From: Branchiostoma floridae
Taxonomy: Eukaryota > Chordata > Leptocardii > Amphioxiformes > Branchiostomatidae
Length of the DNA: 64,000 bases
Direction of reading: 5' to 3'
Assembly (NCBI RefSeq): GCF_000003815.2
Contig: NC_049990.1
Location: forward strand, 3,542,145 to 3,606,144
The notes under the pieces were generated by a model. It was not told where the DNA came from, made no database searches, and saw only the letters and a program-made list of their open reading frames with translations. The number at the start of each line of letters is the position of its first letter. Within the stretch, counting starts at the first letter, position 1. Below are positions 33,781-46,958 of this stretch, one piece after another. A program made the translations under genes and the position numbers.

Positions 33781-34819
33781 ACTTTTCTTTCCACATGTTG
33801 CACAATTTTCTTCAAACAACCCTCTCTTGAGTTTTTGGATGCTACAATCCAAAATAAAAGACAACATATTACATCTGTTTACTGTGTCTTAGTTTTATTG
33901 TCACCAAAATGCGCTTACACTGACAGCAAAGAATGGGCAGAGTATCTAGTTTCCACAGTTTTTGAGCTTATCTACATTGTATAGCTACAGAAAGTCATGC
34001 CAAAAATACAGTATTTGCACCATCAAATTATTCACATCTTGCATATAATTTTTGTCCTCAGGACAAATTGCACAAGGAGCCATTCAATGGCATCAAACAG
34101 ACATAACTGCTGTAAATGTTAAACATCAATAATTCAGCAGCACTTTTCACTTTGGACATTTGATAGATTACCTATATAAAGACACTGCCCGTATGTACAA
34201 CTTACTGCATAGAGAAAATATAATGGCTGCAATGTCCTTTAGCTGCAATGTCCAGCATTTTCCTTAGCCTGATTAAATCTCGCTTATAGCAGCCCGCCAA
34301 ACATCCGCCGGCCCCCTAGGGGAGGGGCCAGTTACAGCCCTGGACAGCGGAGTTTGTGTTACACAGACTACATTTTCCTGTGGGCCTTGCTTTCCTAGTT
34401 ACCACAAGGAGTTTGCAATACATTTAATTGTATCCTCCTTGGTAATAACAAACAATGTATTTATACAACATGCATCCACTAACAGTGAATTCTAGTAATT
34501 GCCACCAATCAAGACATTTTGCCATCAAAAAGACGCCTAACAGTTAACTCTACCGTCAGCGCCCAACCCAACACTCATCCAACCCTACTCTGCTAATAGA
34601 AATTTTGCTTAAGTGGTTTATCTACACACCAATCACTAGTATACAGTGATGGTCAATCCTCTGATGGCAAATTGTCTTGATACCCCAACTCTGGTTCCCT
34701 TATATCTAACGATTTCTCAAGACAAAGGTCCGTGCATAGAACATAAAAAATGTATGTACAAAGGACCTTGAAGTTCATATTTTACAGTTGAGAAGAGGCC
34801 TGCTTGCAACATATATAAC

Positions 34820-35883
34820 TAGAGTTCGGCGACCTCATACCTCCATGAAATATTCAAGCTTTTGTAAATTTTATGCAACAGACTTGCACATTTTCATGAT
34901 TCATGCATGGTGATATTCATCACTGACTAACATACACGTCAAGTATGAAATTCCTATCATTCATCATTGAGCAACTATCATTGCAATTTTCGCATATATT
35001 ATGCAAATCAGTTCCTAATTAGCATATTTGGCATCTGCTTATGTTCCATCTATCATAATGTACATTTGTTACATTTATTGAAGTCAGGTTATTGAAATAA
35101 TGGAATTATAGAATTTCCTCATTAATTATGCAAATAATGTCCTCATTTGCATAAAACGTATATCATTATGAACATATTTGCCTAAGCTACCTGCATGCCT
35201 AAAATGATGGAAATCCATCTTTCCTCTCTGCAGTTATCTTCTTTGCAATGTCTTGACAAAAATACCCCTGCAGTTCCAAAATTAGATGTTAGGGGGCTGA
35301 AACTTGGCCCACCATGTCATGACACTAAAAGCTGTCTACCACCTAATTGTCAAGATCATATCATTTCTGGAACAGGAGATACATTGAAAAAACTGCTATG
35401 ATAGAATAATCTCATTAATTATGCAAATGTACTCAAATTTTCCATAATTAGTATTTCATCTTGTACAACATTGTCTAAGGTACCTACATACCAAAAATCG
35501 TGAAAATCTGTTGTTCCCTTCTTGAGTTATCTGCTTCAGAAGTTTTTGACAAAAATGCCCCTGCTATCCCCAAACTAGACGCTAGGGGGCCCAAACTTAT
35601 GTCACTTATTCCTGAGCACAAGAGCTATCTAACACCCAAAAATTGGGACCATAGCTTGTTCAGAACACGAGATAGCAAAACCGGAAGTTGCGCTGCAGTA
35701 CCAAGGATAGCCGCTAGGGGGCCCAAAATCTAATCACTTCCAGCTTTCATCACACCCTGCCAACGCACCAAGTATGAAACCAATCCATCGTGCCGTTCTT
35801 GAGTTATCTTGTTGACAGACAGACAGACACACACACACACAAACGCAGGGTAAAATATAACCTCCATGACATTTCATGGAGGT
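34820..35883 (-). mobile_element. Hairpin-ended element, long copy (family R)
   Basis: Reverse-orientation copy running from 'tagagttcggcgacctcata' to the hairpin 'cctccatgacatttcatggagg'. The interior has two diverged internal repeats around 'gacaaaaatgcccctgc' and 'gctagggggcccaaac', and GACA repeats near the hairpin end. No transposase-like ORF. About 1.06 kb. Confidence 0.85.
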
Positions 35884-36284
35884 AATAACTTTTACATGTC
35901 AAATTGGGTCCTGCAAGTTCCTTTGGGAAGCCATTGAAAATGCATAGAAAAGGAGGAGAGTCGTTTTTATCCTCCACTTTCCTTAACATAATTTGTAATT
36001 GGACCAAAGTCAATGCCTTGCAAAATCAGTCATTGGTTGAATTTATGGTACATCAGCATACCATGTTTTTTACTAAGTAACATTTTTCTGAATTCACTGC
36101 AATGCATCGAGAGTGCCCAGAATTTTGAGTACAGTTAAACCTTTCCCAGTCATCACTTCTGCCTACAACGACTTTTCAGTGGTCCCTTATATGATTTTTG
36201 TTTCCCATTGACTCAAGCAATGAGTCCCATCAGGTTTAACTTGCAGTAAATTGAAATACCCATGCAGACCCTCGCATTATCACA

Positions 36285-39200
36285 TCAAACCACACTTATT
36301 CTGTCCTCGATGGACTCTTCAGAAGACGCAGATGACGGCCTGGCCGATTCGTAGTCACTGTCTTTCGACAGACTTCTCTGCAATCTCTCGAAAAACTTCG
36401 GCTCCTCAGCATCCAGAGCCACAGTGTCTTTCAGCTCCACTGGTAACTGGCTTCTTTTGCAGCCATTCAGCAATACAGGAATCACTTGTCCCGTAAAGTT
36501 TCTATCAAGTTTTTCTGCCACCGCAGTCTGGTAGCCTTTTCTGAACCAGTGGAACCAGTCATCGTCAACTGCTGACGGGGAAAAGACTACTATGACGTTT
36601 CTACTATTTGCTATACCGACGCTTAGATACTGAAACACACTGCCACCGCCTACTTCGTCTCTGAAGTTGAAGTAGCCTTTTCGTCCCGTTTTTTCCAGTT
36701 TGTTTACGATGTCCGTCTTGGTCCAGGATTTGTCTTTCTCACAGCAGAGAGCACTGAAGTCGTATTCTTTTGATAAGTTGTCAACACTTTCACTCGCGTC
36801 TCCTTCTTCCATATCACTTTCACTGTTAAGTGGGCCTGGAAGAGGGAAAATGAGGACTTTGTTTAACAAATATTGAAATGATACAAACTGGTACCAAACA
36901 AACATTAAAGGCAATATTTATTCATTATTTTGTTAACTTCTTCTTGGGTACAATATTTTAGTCCTTTTGTGTGAGAAAAACATACGAATAATCAAGGTGG
37001 TTGAAAAGAGCTCCTTGGAATAATAAAGGCTAACTTGCATAACAGAATATTATAAACATGGTGATGCAAAACCATTAACACCAAGGACATAGTAATCACA
37101 ATAAAACAATGAGAAATCCACCCATTAAAAAACACAAAAACTGTAAAATCATGTGTGCCAAAAAATGACATGCTGAGGTGAGCATTATGAAACCCTGTAT
37201 ACATACTCATAAACATAGGTGATGCCTTTCCAGCTGCTGGTAAATTGAAAATCTTTGAAGGGTTCAGGTTTTAAAAAAATCGAACTATATTTCTCGGTTA
37301 ACTGGACTTGAACAGTATATACAATTCTTGTCTGAGAACTGTAACATGCAAACTTGAAGAAAATTTATCAAAGTATAACTGTTGAAAAAAATTGCGTACA
37401 AAATGGTACACATCGAAATGTGGTAATTGTGACAGACTGTTTCAAACAACACTGCATATGAAATGAAACAACACCCAGTTTTGTTTTTCCCTAAAAAGGT
37501 GATCTTTTCAGCTGATCTTCACAGTACCTTAAACTAGAAAACCACATAAGTACACTTGTATGTAAGGAAGAACTTACAATGTTTCCACTGCCGTCTTCTG
37601 CGGTAGATGAAGACAGTGACAGGAACACTGACAACAATGAACACAAACACAAAGGATCCTGCTGCAATTACAATGCTCCACAGCTCTGGGAATCCTCCAT
37701 CTAAAACAGAAGGGGAAAACATTTATTAAAGTTAATTCAATTGTAAGGTGGTCTTGTGGCTATGAGTGGTGTTGACTTGGAATCCAAAGGTTTGGGGTTC
37801 AAATCCCTAGCAGGCTTCAATGTTGTACCCTTGGGAAAGGCATTTAACTTATTTTCTTCACTTAAAGCCCCGGTCACAAAGCGCGTACGATTCCTTGCGA
37901 TTCCTTCCGATGCGCAGGATAATCGCAGTGCGACGTAAGTCGGAAGAAAATCGGAAGCAATGGTTTAAGTATATAAAGCCGTGGTCACAAAGCGCGTAGT
38001 GGATCGTACGATGAGGTCATAAGAGCGTGCCTGCGTCAATCGCAGTGGATCATAGTAAATCGGGGAGCGTCGTATGGCGAAAAATAGAGCTGAAATGGAT
38101 TTTGAACATGTTCAAAATTTCGCTATCGTCGTAAGATTTTATTTGCCCCCATAGCAGAGTTCATTACGGCAATTTTTGTCTACTGATGAGGTTATAGATT
38201 TATGATTTTTTAGCATGTTGTGATGGTTTCAGTTTTCCCTGATATTGTCGATATTGACGAAAAGGGGAAATATATCAGTCGCAACTGCCACAGTCGCAAC
38301 CAGAGAACAGCGCGCCACGCACAGGTGATGCAGACAAATTGTTTGATCGCTTCATGCACGTGAGTTTATAATTAGATCAAATCTCAGCTCTCGTCGGTCT
38401 TGGGTCAGTTTACCATAATCGTAATAACCATGGGGACAACTCGAACATAAAGGCAGGCTCTATGAGTCGGAAATATATATGATATAATTCTTATCATTTG
38501 ATTTTTGTATGATGGCATCTTTTTGTTGATAGCATATCATGATCATGACGATCTTCGAAAGAGCCTGACACGTAGAGCCGGCAAGCAGACCGAGATAACC
38601 ATACCAGTACTCACGCTTGATTTGAACTTTTGCTTGTAATACTCTTGTTGTCATGGTCTTTTTAAATTTATTTTTACAGTTAAAGATATTATAGGAAGGT
38701 ATTAAACAGCTATGTCCACATTTTGTTGGTTAAAGAAGCACAAAAGCGGTCAGACGGCTATACAGAAGAGACACAAGTGAAAAATCGTGCGACGCTGGAA
38801 AAATTTTGAACACCATCCGATGCGTTGCGATGGCTTGCGATGCTTACGATTTTCTTGCGATGTACTGCGCTCATCGTACGATATGCGGAATAGTCCATCG
38901 CAAGGAATCGTACGCGCTTTGTGACCGGGGCTTTACTCGCTTTTTCATATAAATGCACAGCTAGAATAAACCTGTTCTCCAACTAGATCTCTTTTACATA
39001 TTAATTCATAGCTAGGATATAAAAACCAGATCTCTCCAGTGTCACTGATGACAGGATAGTGTCTGAAACATCTGACCATTTCCAAAATCATATCCAGTTG
39101 CTTAATGAGTAACTTCTTTCTGGCACATCTTATTATCTGGATGTCTAACCTTCATTGATGTAATGAAGTATCCTACCTGGGGGTTTGGCTGTTAACTGCA

Positions 39201-42150
39201 GCTGCAGCGAATGTTTCTCTCCCAAAACGTTCCACGCAACACAGCCATACAATCCCTCGTCTGATTGGCTGAACTTTCTGATGGTCATGTGATCTGTTGC
39301 AGTACTGTGATTGGTGGGTAGAACCTTCCCGTCCTTGGTCCAGTTGAAGAGAGGATGGGGATAGGCTAGGGTCTCACACCAGAGTGTTACGTTCGCTTCA
39401 AGGTCAACGGAGTTGGGGTCGGGCGTGTCTGATGTGATGTTGGGGGTTTCCAGCTGGGGCTCTGAAAGGGGAATTAAGTCAGTGTACAAAATACTTTTCT
39501 GAGCCAGGTTGCACACTGTGCAACCTGGGGCAAAAACTAGGTTGCACAACTGAATTTCAAGTTGCACCACCTACAATTCACTAATTTCTGAAAAAAAGGA
39601 ACAATACATACATGTTTGGCTGATTTGAAACAGAGCTCTGTCCATTTATTTCTTCCAAGTAAATTGAGAACAAAATCGAGTTCTGAGGCTCAAAATCTAA
39701 GTTGCACCCTGTGCAACCTGAGTTCAGAAGTAAGTTACACCAAGCAAAAAGTGGTTGCAATATGCAAGTGTGCAAGTGGGTATTTTGCACGCTGATCAAG
39801 TATCAGTAAACTTCTTGTCTTGACCCATAGGGTTATCAGAGTTTATCAGAGTCAGCAAAAAAGAAGTATTCAAAGTATCATCTGGCATAACTTACCCAAA
39901 TTTAAGGTATTTTCCTATCTTTCATGCAGGAAGAGTATATGATACTGATGAATGTAAAAATAGAATCTTAAACTAGTTTACTGGGCACTTTTACTGTCCC
40001 ATAACTGGACTTCTATAAGGAGAAGTTGTGCAAAAATCCTGTGCATTACCCAAAACTACATTTGTACATAGTTCTAACTATACACAAGATAGTTCAAGGG
40101 TCAGAGTTCAGAGGTCAAAGTTGAAGCACGCATACCTGCCACCATGACGTGAACGCCTGTCGCGTTTCCCCGGATGAGATTCCCTGTGGACTTGGCCTGG
40201 CAGATGAACGTGCCGCTGTCGTGAGGCCGTACGTTCGACAGGGTGTAACTCGAGCTGTAGTTGAAGGCGTTCTTGGCGCTGTAGGTGAATCTACCCAGGC
40301 GGACGGACCCCGTGGTGTTGTCCTTGAACCATCCCATCCATATCGAGCCTGCTGCCTACAAAATGGGTGGGACAAAAAAGTTCAAACATCTAAATGATAA
40401 TAGAATTTCAAAGTTTATTTGCAAGTTCATGCCGTAGGCTAATTGCAAGTACATGGTAGAAACAAGATTGGGAATATCCATGTAACAATGAACTGTGATA
40501 AATATTGTACTACTAAGAGACTACTTGAACACTTTATTGTTGACTATATCTAGATAGGTTGAGTTTGACTTCTTTTTTGGAAGCAGAGGAAGACAAAGAG
40601 CCCCACTTTTTCTACAATTTGTGGGTTTTGCATATAGATATATATTGTTAGTCCCATGGCATTTTTAAGGCCATAGAGGCAGTGAGTTGTTATCCACTGA
40701 GTCTACGGCATGATATTGGAAGGTGGAGCCCAACCCTCTCCTTCTACCGCCTTTTACCTCTACAATCAAAGTCAGGTATCCATATTTATACCTGGTTGGA
40801 GTGACGAAAGTCGTGTTAAGTGTATTATGTGCCTTTCCCAAGGGACATCACAGGATTTGAACCCATGTCCTTTGGGTTCTGGGCAAACCATCATGCAGTT
40901 ATGCTGCACAACCTAACGATATATAAGAAAGATAAATATAATGCTAGTCCTTTGATATACTAGATAGCCGTTTTTTCCTTACATTCAGTCCCAGGTGCTG
41001 TTCTGCCACACAGGTGAGGGTGACGTTGTCTCCGGGCAGCAGCTCCAGCGACAGTTGCCGTGGCGACGACACGTACGGCTTGAGAACCTCGCAGTACCGA
41101 AGCCCGCTGTCACTGCAGGGGTCTGCGGGAACATAGACGAACAGAGCTGTCAAACTTTGAGTTACTACGCAACAACCATTTATTACATAGTATACTACTA
41201 TTACTAGTAACTATGTGTACAAAATGTACATTGTTAACGTTATATGTAATATAAGTAGACTTGCCATACTCGATTATGAGTGGCTGTCCATCAACGCAGC
41301 TTTACTGAGATACAACCTTTTACTTTATGTAGCAGTTGTCACTTGTAAGTTGTACTTTGTACAGGTGTGACTGTTTTCTAAGTTTATTTTGCATGATGGG
41401 AGAAATCTTAAATTAGCCATATCTGTATCTGTATCTGTACAGATACACTACACTACAGATACAGATACAAAATTTCCTTGGGGGCATGCTGGCCCTGATG
41501 CCGAGGAGTTGGCCTGTGTAGGCCCTGAAAAGTTTGGCATTCCGCCTGCTATTTTTATATGTTACAACAAGGAGGTTGAAAAGAGGAACCTCCTTGGTTA
41601 TACAATAACTTTCTTTCTACTGGGGGTCTGCAGACTGCTATGTCTACACCTTATATCTAATGTTGACCTATAAACCTTCCTGTCACAGTTAAATATACCC
41701 GGAAACATGCAAGTCATTCCTAGCTATCACCGGATACAGGTTGTTCCTGTACCAGTGTTTACATATCTTTGGTCAGACACTACAAGTTCTTTTGTTGTTG
41801 TTGTTGTTGTTGTCCTCATTTAACGTCTATTATTTCGCTAGACGTGGCCTCTTGGTGCTGAGTAACGCATGGTTCGCTTTTGAGTTAAGAGTCTCTCTTG
41901 GTATTTAACTCTTGGTTCCTTGTGCTTGAGAGTTGCTGGAGGAGTTTCTAGGAGAGTACGTCGAAACGGTGTGTACTCTCAATGTAATGGTTCACACCCC
42001 CCCCCCCTCGGCCCCCTCAGTTCAACTCCAATAAAACAAGAAAATCTACGCATAAAAGCCATGACAACACTCTGTTTACCTACCTGCTAGACTTGTGCAA
42101 CACAAGTTGGCTAAAATCACCACAAGGAACCACAGAAAGCGGAGAAACAT
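36285..42150 (-). CDS. IL-1 receptor-like protein (2 Ig + TM + TIR), 6 exons
   Basis: Minus-strand exons: 42150-42084, 41122-40983, 40355-40136, 39461-39177, 37700-37578, 36835-36285; phases agree and give 461 aa. Residues 1-22 (MFLRFLWFLVVILANLCCTS...) are a signal peptide. Ig1 has Cys60, Trp78, Asp-Ser-Gly and Cys121, preceded by a Cys25/Cys33 pair as in IL-1 receptors. Ig2 has Cys171, Trp183, Asp-Glu-Gly-Leu-Tyr and Cys216. About 246-269 is one membrane helix followed by RRRR. The TIR domain (about 303-435) has box 1 YDFSAL, box 2 GYFNFRDEVGGG and a box 3-like FFERL. The BB loop reads Arg-Asp-Glu-Val-Gly, like the Val-Gly of IL-1R1 and unlike the Pro-Gly of most TLRs. Ig2 has several N-glycosylation sequons. 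Vertebrate IL-1 receptors have three Ig domains, SIGIRR one. It should sit in the plasma membrane and signal by TIR recruitment. Ortholog not assigned. Confidence 0.92.
37745..37862 (+). mobile_element. tRNA-derived SINE fragment
   Basis: 'gtggtcttgtggctatgag' (box A-like) and 'ggttcaaatccctag' (box B) are followed by 'cccttgggaaaggcatttaac', the same body as at 25145 and 40650. It adjoins the MITE that follows. Confidence 0.65.
37863..38936. mobile_element. Inverted-repeat DNA transposon in the receptor gene
   Basis: Ends TAAAGCCCCGGTCACAAAGC... and its inverse are near-perfect over about 32 bp. A partial internal copy of the terminus lies at 37973. About 1.07 kb, no transposase frame. It sits in the intron between the second Ig exon and the membrane exon. 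Confidence 0.85.
40405..40640 (-). mobile_element. LINE C-terminal/3' fragment
   Basis: The minus strand encodes LQNPQIVEKVGLFVFLCFQK-RSQTQPI-stop with a UTR ending '...tgcaaataaactttg'; same family as 21765-22080. Between receptor exons 2 and 3. Confidence 0.75.
40650..40920 (-). mobile_element. tRNA-derived SINE
   Basis: The minus strand contains 'catgggttcaaatcctg' (box B) and 'cccttgggaaaggcacata'. Adjoins the LINE fragment. Receptor intron 2. Confidence 0.65.
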
Positions 42151-42819
42151 CGCTGTTTAGTTCTTGTTGGAAGCAAACATGACAAGATGGCGGGGGTCCA
42201 GGTAGGGTGGTAAAAACAACTCCACATTCGAGTCCCTAAAATCTGGCTCCAATTCCTCCTTTTTCGCGCAAAATCTTGAACCACTACATCAGGAACGTGC
42301 TTAAGTTGCTGCTTGAGAAATTCTAAGGTCCATAGATTCGTGACAAGCTCAGATTACGGCTTAAACTTGAACGTAATCCGATCCTACAAGGTGATCAGCA
42401 CAGCAGGGACATCTTGGAAACCGTCGGGCTGTACCATTTTGCTGATAGGGGAATTGCATAGCATTATTTAGTCTCCTTTTTTAGAACAGCAAAACAAAAT
42501 AGATTTTAGATTAGGAAAGTAAAAGACTTAAATGTAACATGTACTTCTTATACTTGGGTTTGTTCATAGACTTGTAAATAATTTATGTTGAAAAATCACA
42601 ACAATTACTATACCCCCATTCACGTTCTGCTTGATTGTACTAGTCCACTTTGTCTTGTGACACAGTGTAGCAGCGCCATTTAGCGGAATTTTTATGCAAA
42701 GCAAGGGGAATACAGGTGGCTGGACAAAGATATGCATATGCAATGCATATTACCGTGAATGAAAAAGCTTATAATTCTCTTCACATGATATGGAAATCCT
42801 TCTCATATATGTTTCTTCG

Positions 42820-42970
42820 TAAATTTTGGATCTGTCCACAATTTCCATATATAGTATTATAAAAGATTTCCACATTTGAAAAGATGGCTCGCCATGCCGG
42901 ACATGTCCACAATTTCCATATATGGTAAAGATTTCCATATTTGAAAAGCGAAGGGTTGCCATATGGTGAC
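42820..42970. repeat. Two-copy repeat with CArG-like boxes
   Basis: 'tgtccacaatttccatatat' occurs twice, about 73 bp apart. One copy completes CCATATATGG, a full CArG/SRF consensus; CCATATGG-type strings follow. It lies about 700 bp upstream of the receptor ATG. Motif match only. Confidence 0.5.
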
Positions 42971-43174
42971 CGCGACACTCACCATTCATTAGCGCCCTCC
43001 AGCGGCAATGTCGATACACTGCAATTGCGCAATGAATGCAAGGGCTACTGCTAGTTTGCAATACCTCTTCCTCGCAGTGGCATACAAACTTGCATATAGG
43101 TTTTCAGACCATTGGAGGATAGATATCCCAGGCCTCAGATATTGTCGTTTAGAAGCAAAATATACAGTCAGCTT

Positions 43175-43191
43175 CGTCCCTGGGTGGGCTC

Positions 43192-43242
<51 letters not shown>

Positions 43243-43248
43243 AGAGAC
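43175..43248 (-). tRNA. tRNA-Asn (GTT)
   Basis: A 74-nt sequence on the minus strand starting GTCTCTGTGGCGCAATCGG, with anticodon GTT in a complete cloverleaf (CTGTTAACC loop region) and a GGTTCGAGCC T-loop. It matches the vertebrate tRNA-Asn sequence as I remember it. A short T-run follows on the minus strand. Looks functional. Confidence 0.95.
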
Positions 43249-43914
43249 TCCGCTGACAGTAGAATTATCTCACTGACCACAAATCGCTGCTGGCAAGTAC
43301 AGGTTGTAGTCTGTCAGGGTGTTACACAACTCTCACTTGCTCATGTACGTCGATGAAAGTTTGATAGGTAATAAATTATAAGATACGCAAGGTACCATGA
43401 TTTCAAAATGAAAAAAAAGAGAGATCTTTTTTCGTATTGCTGGTACCTGCAAGATGCAGATGTAAAAACGTCATAGTGTCTCTTTCTGAACTGGCCTGGC
43501 AGTATAAGATCGTATAACAGTATAACATACAAGGCGTAACATACAAGCTTCAAGCCGCAGTGCCACTGGACAAGTTGGCAAACAAACACAAGACAACACG
43601 GTTTCTCAAGGAACTGGACAAAATTTGGAAGCGTCTTTCGTCAGTGACTATCGAAAGATAATGGATGCTATCCAAAACGTCTGACCTTTTCCAAAATTCC
43701 TCTACTTCAGTTTCTTATTACATGTTCTTGTTACATGTTTATACATTTCATTCATTTATGTACCTGAATGTCTAACCTTCATAAACCTTAACAGATACAG
43801 TTTATTCCGACACAAGGCTCTCACGATAAGGGGCGCTCGCTTCCCCACACCTGTGGTACGTAACGTACACCCACTCTCGCTGAAGGCCGATTTATAGAAA
43901 CTCTCCTTGGGTCA

Positions 43915-44500
43915 AGAGGATGACAACTGCGAAGATATTTTTAACTAGCAGTCTTCCACTTTTTGTCACAATGCACAGCCGACTTGCCGATCCCTGTAGA
44001 ACCGAAAATTATCAACCCTACTCCACACATTCCTCAAGACGATACCAAACTGCAAAGAAAATTTTAACTTGCAGTCCTCCACTAGTTGACACAATGCACC
44101 AGCCGAATTACCTGTCCCTGTAGAACCGAAAATCACCAAATTCTTCTCCCTCAAGACGATGTAAAAAGGGTCGGTGCCAGATCTTCGAACACAGAAAAGA
44201 ATGGCAGTACATTAGCATGATCAGGGTGTGCATTCATATCATGGTGAAGATTTTCCGGATACGTTTCGATTGTCATCCGAGTCAGAAAGTGACCCTCACT
44301 TACAAAGACGTATACTCAGGGTATCGCTTGCAGTAGTGGGTTATGTGGCAAGTGTACCCAGGGGGACTTACAGAGGGTGTGTCGGAAACTCTACTTGACC
44401 TTGGTCAAGAGCATGACGATGTCAAACATAATTCTAACTCGCACATTTTTCTCACAAGAATCACCGATCCTTGTAGGACCGAAAATAGCAAAACCTTACT
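43915..44500 (+). repeat. ~120-bp tandem/dispersed repeat
   Basis: Three diverged copies (about 43915-44020, 44035-44155, 44395-44500) share 'tcaagacgat', 'atttttaactcgcagtc'-like text and 'gtagaaccgaaaat'. Nature unknown. Confidence 0.6.
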
Positions 44501-44689
44501 CTCCAAGCAAGGGTTGACTGAGGATGGGGTAGAAAACCACTGACTGTAGGAAGAAGCTGTTGCCGAATTTCGATGTTAAAAGATACTCCAAATAGTCCCG
44601 TTGAAATGAGAGCTGGACATAGCGATTAATACGTACAAAGATCCAGGGTATCGCTTACAGTAGTAGAGACTTAAGAAAATAAACCATGG

Positions 44690-45040
44690 CTTTGTTTTCA
44701 GGAGGTCAAAGTCCGGTCATAACGAAAACTTGGTATGGCAAAATGGCACCATTCTCCTACGCAGAGACATCCAACGGCGCCAGCAGACCGCCCCTTGTCT
44801 TGTACTCAAGAGGCGGTTTTCTGGCGCCGTTGGATGTCTCTGCGTAGGAGAATGAATGGCACGGTACATACTGCTTTCTCTGCCTAGCACTCAGAAATCT
44901 TTGGAAAGGAGTGTTATATAGTGAACACTGCTTTCAGTGGACTATACGTCCACCTTATAATTACTGACCTGCGTGGCCCAAGGGCCATGGAAACGAAGAT
45001 GGACGTGGGAAGGATTTTAATTGACTGCTTACTGGCTCTT
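44690..45040 (+). mobile_element. SINE copy interrupted by a foldback insertion
   Basis: 'gtcataacgaaaacttggtatgg' before the insertion and 'tactgctttctctgcctagcactcag', 'gtggcccaagggccatgg' after it follow the order of the SINE at 1340-1655. Confidence 0.65.
44750..44854. mobile_element. Small foldback element, ~35-bp near-perfect arms, 8-bp target duplication
   Basis: Arms begin CATTCTCCTACGCAGAGACA and are inverted copies over about 35 bp around a ~35-bp loop. Flanks are AATGGCAC (44742-44749, 44855-44862). Little divergence between the arms suggests a recent insertion. It is nested in a SINE. Confidence 0.9.
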
Positions 45041-45998
45041 TAGGGATGAAAACGATTGTGTTAATGGTACCCGGCTGAATTACCAAGCAGACGTTTCGAG
45101 CATTTTGTCCCGTCACTGATGTGTTTATTCCTAATACTACTACAAACGCACACTGGAAAATTAAGACACAACATACGGTATCACTGTCATACGAGAACAA
45201 ACCATATGTTGGCTAAACAATGCACATACGATTGACAAGAAAATATCAGAGAAGTGTGAAGAAAGCAAAAAGTATATAAATCGCAAAGAAGATGCACAAA
45301 GAAAGGCCAAAAAAAATATATGGACTAGTCATTGCTGAAAATGTGCCATAATTTCTCCACACACCCCACGATCTTTTTTCCAGTTGGTTCCCTCATGAAA
45401 TATTAAAACGCTATTTTGTTGCGGTATCGTACTCGATCTATTATCATCGCGGTCTCGGTTAAAGATCCTACAATATTGTCTTAAAATTTCGATATTTTCT
45501 TAATAGACAGTGACACATAAACGTCTTCTCACCAACCTTGTTTCGGGTATGTCACCTCCAAGGACACTCCAATAACCTTCAGCAAGTGCCTCGAGAAAAT
45601 TGCTGTAAATTCAGCCACTAGCGAGTCGAAAACCGGAATGACTTCAACAAGTAAGCCCCGCAACAGTTCAATAGTGTGTCACCGAAACCAAGCGCCACGT
45701 GATCAACCACACCGGTCCGCCATTGGTGGAAAAAGAGCGGGAAGTTTGATTTCCTACGGTACTTGCCACGGGTTTGGTTTCGGGTGTATATCAAAGCAGA
45801 TGTAGCATTCGGGCTTGATTTTAGAGAGTTTTGTGGTGTTTTGTAGGTTTTCCTATATTCCTACGCTTGTCATAGATACCTGAGTGCCAGAAAAAAAGTA
45901 AAAGGGGTGTAAAAAAAAATCAAGAAATACCATGTTCAGAACGTACGCCGCCGAACAAAATCAAACAAACCCGACCGCTAACGTCTGCTTGGGGGTTA

Positions 45999-46025
45999 GT
46001 TTCGGGTATGACGTCACCCCGAAAC
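45999..46025. promoter_or_regulatory. 27-bp palindrome centred on a CRE
   Basis: GTTTCGGG and CCCGAAAC flank TGACGTCA (46009-46016), a perfect cAMP-response/ATF site. GTTTCGGG also occurs at about 45541 and 45777. It lies in the shared upstream region of receptor and trefoil gene, about 1 kb before the first trefoil TATA box. Confidence 0.45.
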
Positions 46026-46951
46026 TGTGGCCAGGGACGGACCCTGCGACAGTTCTGTGTTGACCGTGCGATGTCGGGAGTTTGTGGGGGAAACGGCGAC
46101 TGTGGTGAAGTACAGAAAACGGCGACCTGACGTTATTTTGCTTCGGATAAAAATCTGAGGAGAAATGACGACATACATCCGACGACAGGGGGTGGGGCCG
46201 TTGGAAGGGGGCGCGGTTTTATCAACTGAGATACGTACAGCTAATGTAACATAGAAAATTTACGTTATGTTAACGTAGAAGGAACAGTCGTCTGAATATA
46301 AAGTCAATTCTCGCAGTTAGTTGATCACATCGTTCTTTTCTTCTATTTTTAATGATCTTGCGGTACATTTCTTCTAGCATTTCCCTAAGCTATCTCTTTT
46401 AAAGAAGAGAACACATAACTGTCACCACAGATAAAAAAACAACAACAAAATTCTGCACAGGTGAAGACATATGGTAGAAGCCCCCCCCCCCCCTCCAAAA
46501 AAGAAAAATAGATAAAAAAGCGCTTTACTTTGCAACATTTTCTTTAGACTTTGCCCGGTCTGTTTCTTACAAAATATGGCAAGACACAATTGAAATCAGC
46601 ACAAATGAAGAGCAAACTTCTACACAGGTGAAGACATATATGGAAGAAGCTAACACTAGCACCCCCCCCCCCCCCCCAAAAAACCCCAACAAACAAGCGC
46701 GAAACCTCGGGGATTTTTCTGACTGTTCGGTACATTCAATAATCGATTCCCCAGAGCTGCGACCCCTAGCGGAGTCGTTGTTTTCGATACGCCCCCCTAT
46801 CACGGTTTCATGCCTATTGTGTGCACGCATGCGGTATGGTGCATCTAAACCTGCAAAATAGCGCATGACTAAATTTAAATTTCGATATTCCACCGTTCGA
46901 CATAGCGAATCTGTATTGTTTCTGTTGCTACTCCCTCCTACCTCTGACCAC

Positions 46952-46958
46952 TATAAAA
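46952..46958 (+). promoter_or_regulatory. TATA box of trefoil gene promoter A
   Basis: TATAAAA, 114 bp before the ATG at 47072. Transcription would start near 46980. The open frame that extends upstream to 46865 crosses this box and is therefore not taken as coding. Confidence 0.65.

Larger units (their letters stand above)
32098..36284. other. Intergenic interval, convergent gene ends
   Basis: Holds the 3' UTR-type repeats of the TDP1-like gene (to about 33270), foldback C (33585-33780), an AATAAA near 33853 that could end that transcript, and family R copy 34820-35883. Both neighbouring genes point into this interval. Confidence 0.6.
42151..46950. other. Divergent intergenic region between receptor and trefoil gene
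   Basis: Contains CArG-like repeats (42780-42960), tRNA-Asn (43175-43248), a ~120-bp repeat (43915-44500), an interrupted SINE with a nested foldback (44690-45040), a CRE-centred palindrome (45999-46025) and two C-tract repeats (46454-46500, 46620-46680). No further exon is supported. Both gene promoters must lie here. Confidence 0.6.

Noticed and set aside
35195-35733. Conserved-looking frame with Phe-Asp-Lys-Asn-Ala-Pro, also near 50167-50382
   Set aside because: It lies inside family R repeats and short frames only; noted as a feature of the element, not as a gene.
46709-46718. NF-kB-like GGGGATTTTT upstream of promoter A
   Set aside because: Lacks the final CC of the consensus and is about 240 bp from the TATA box.
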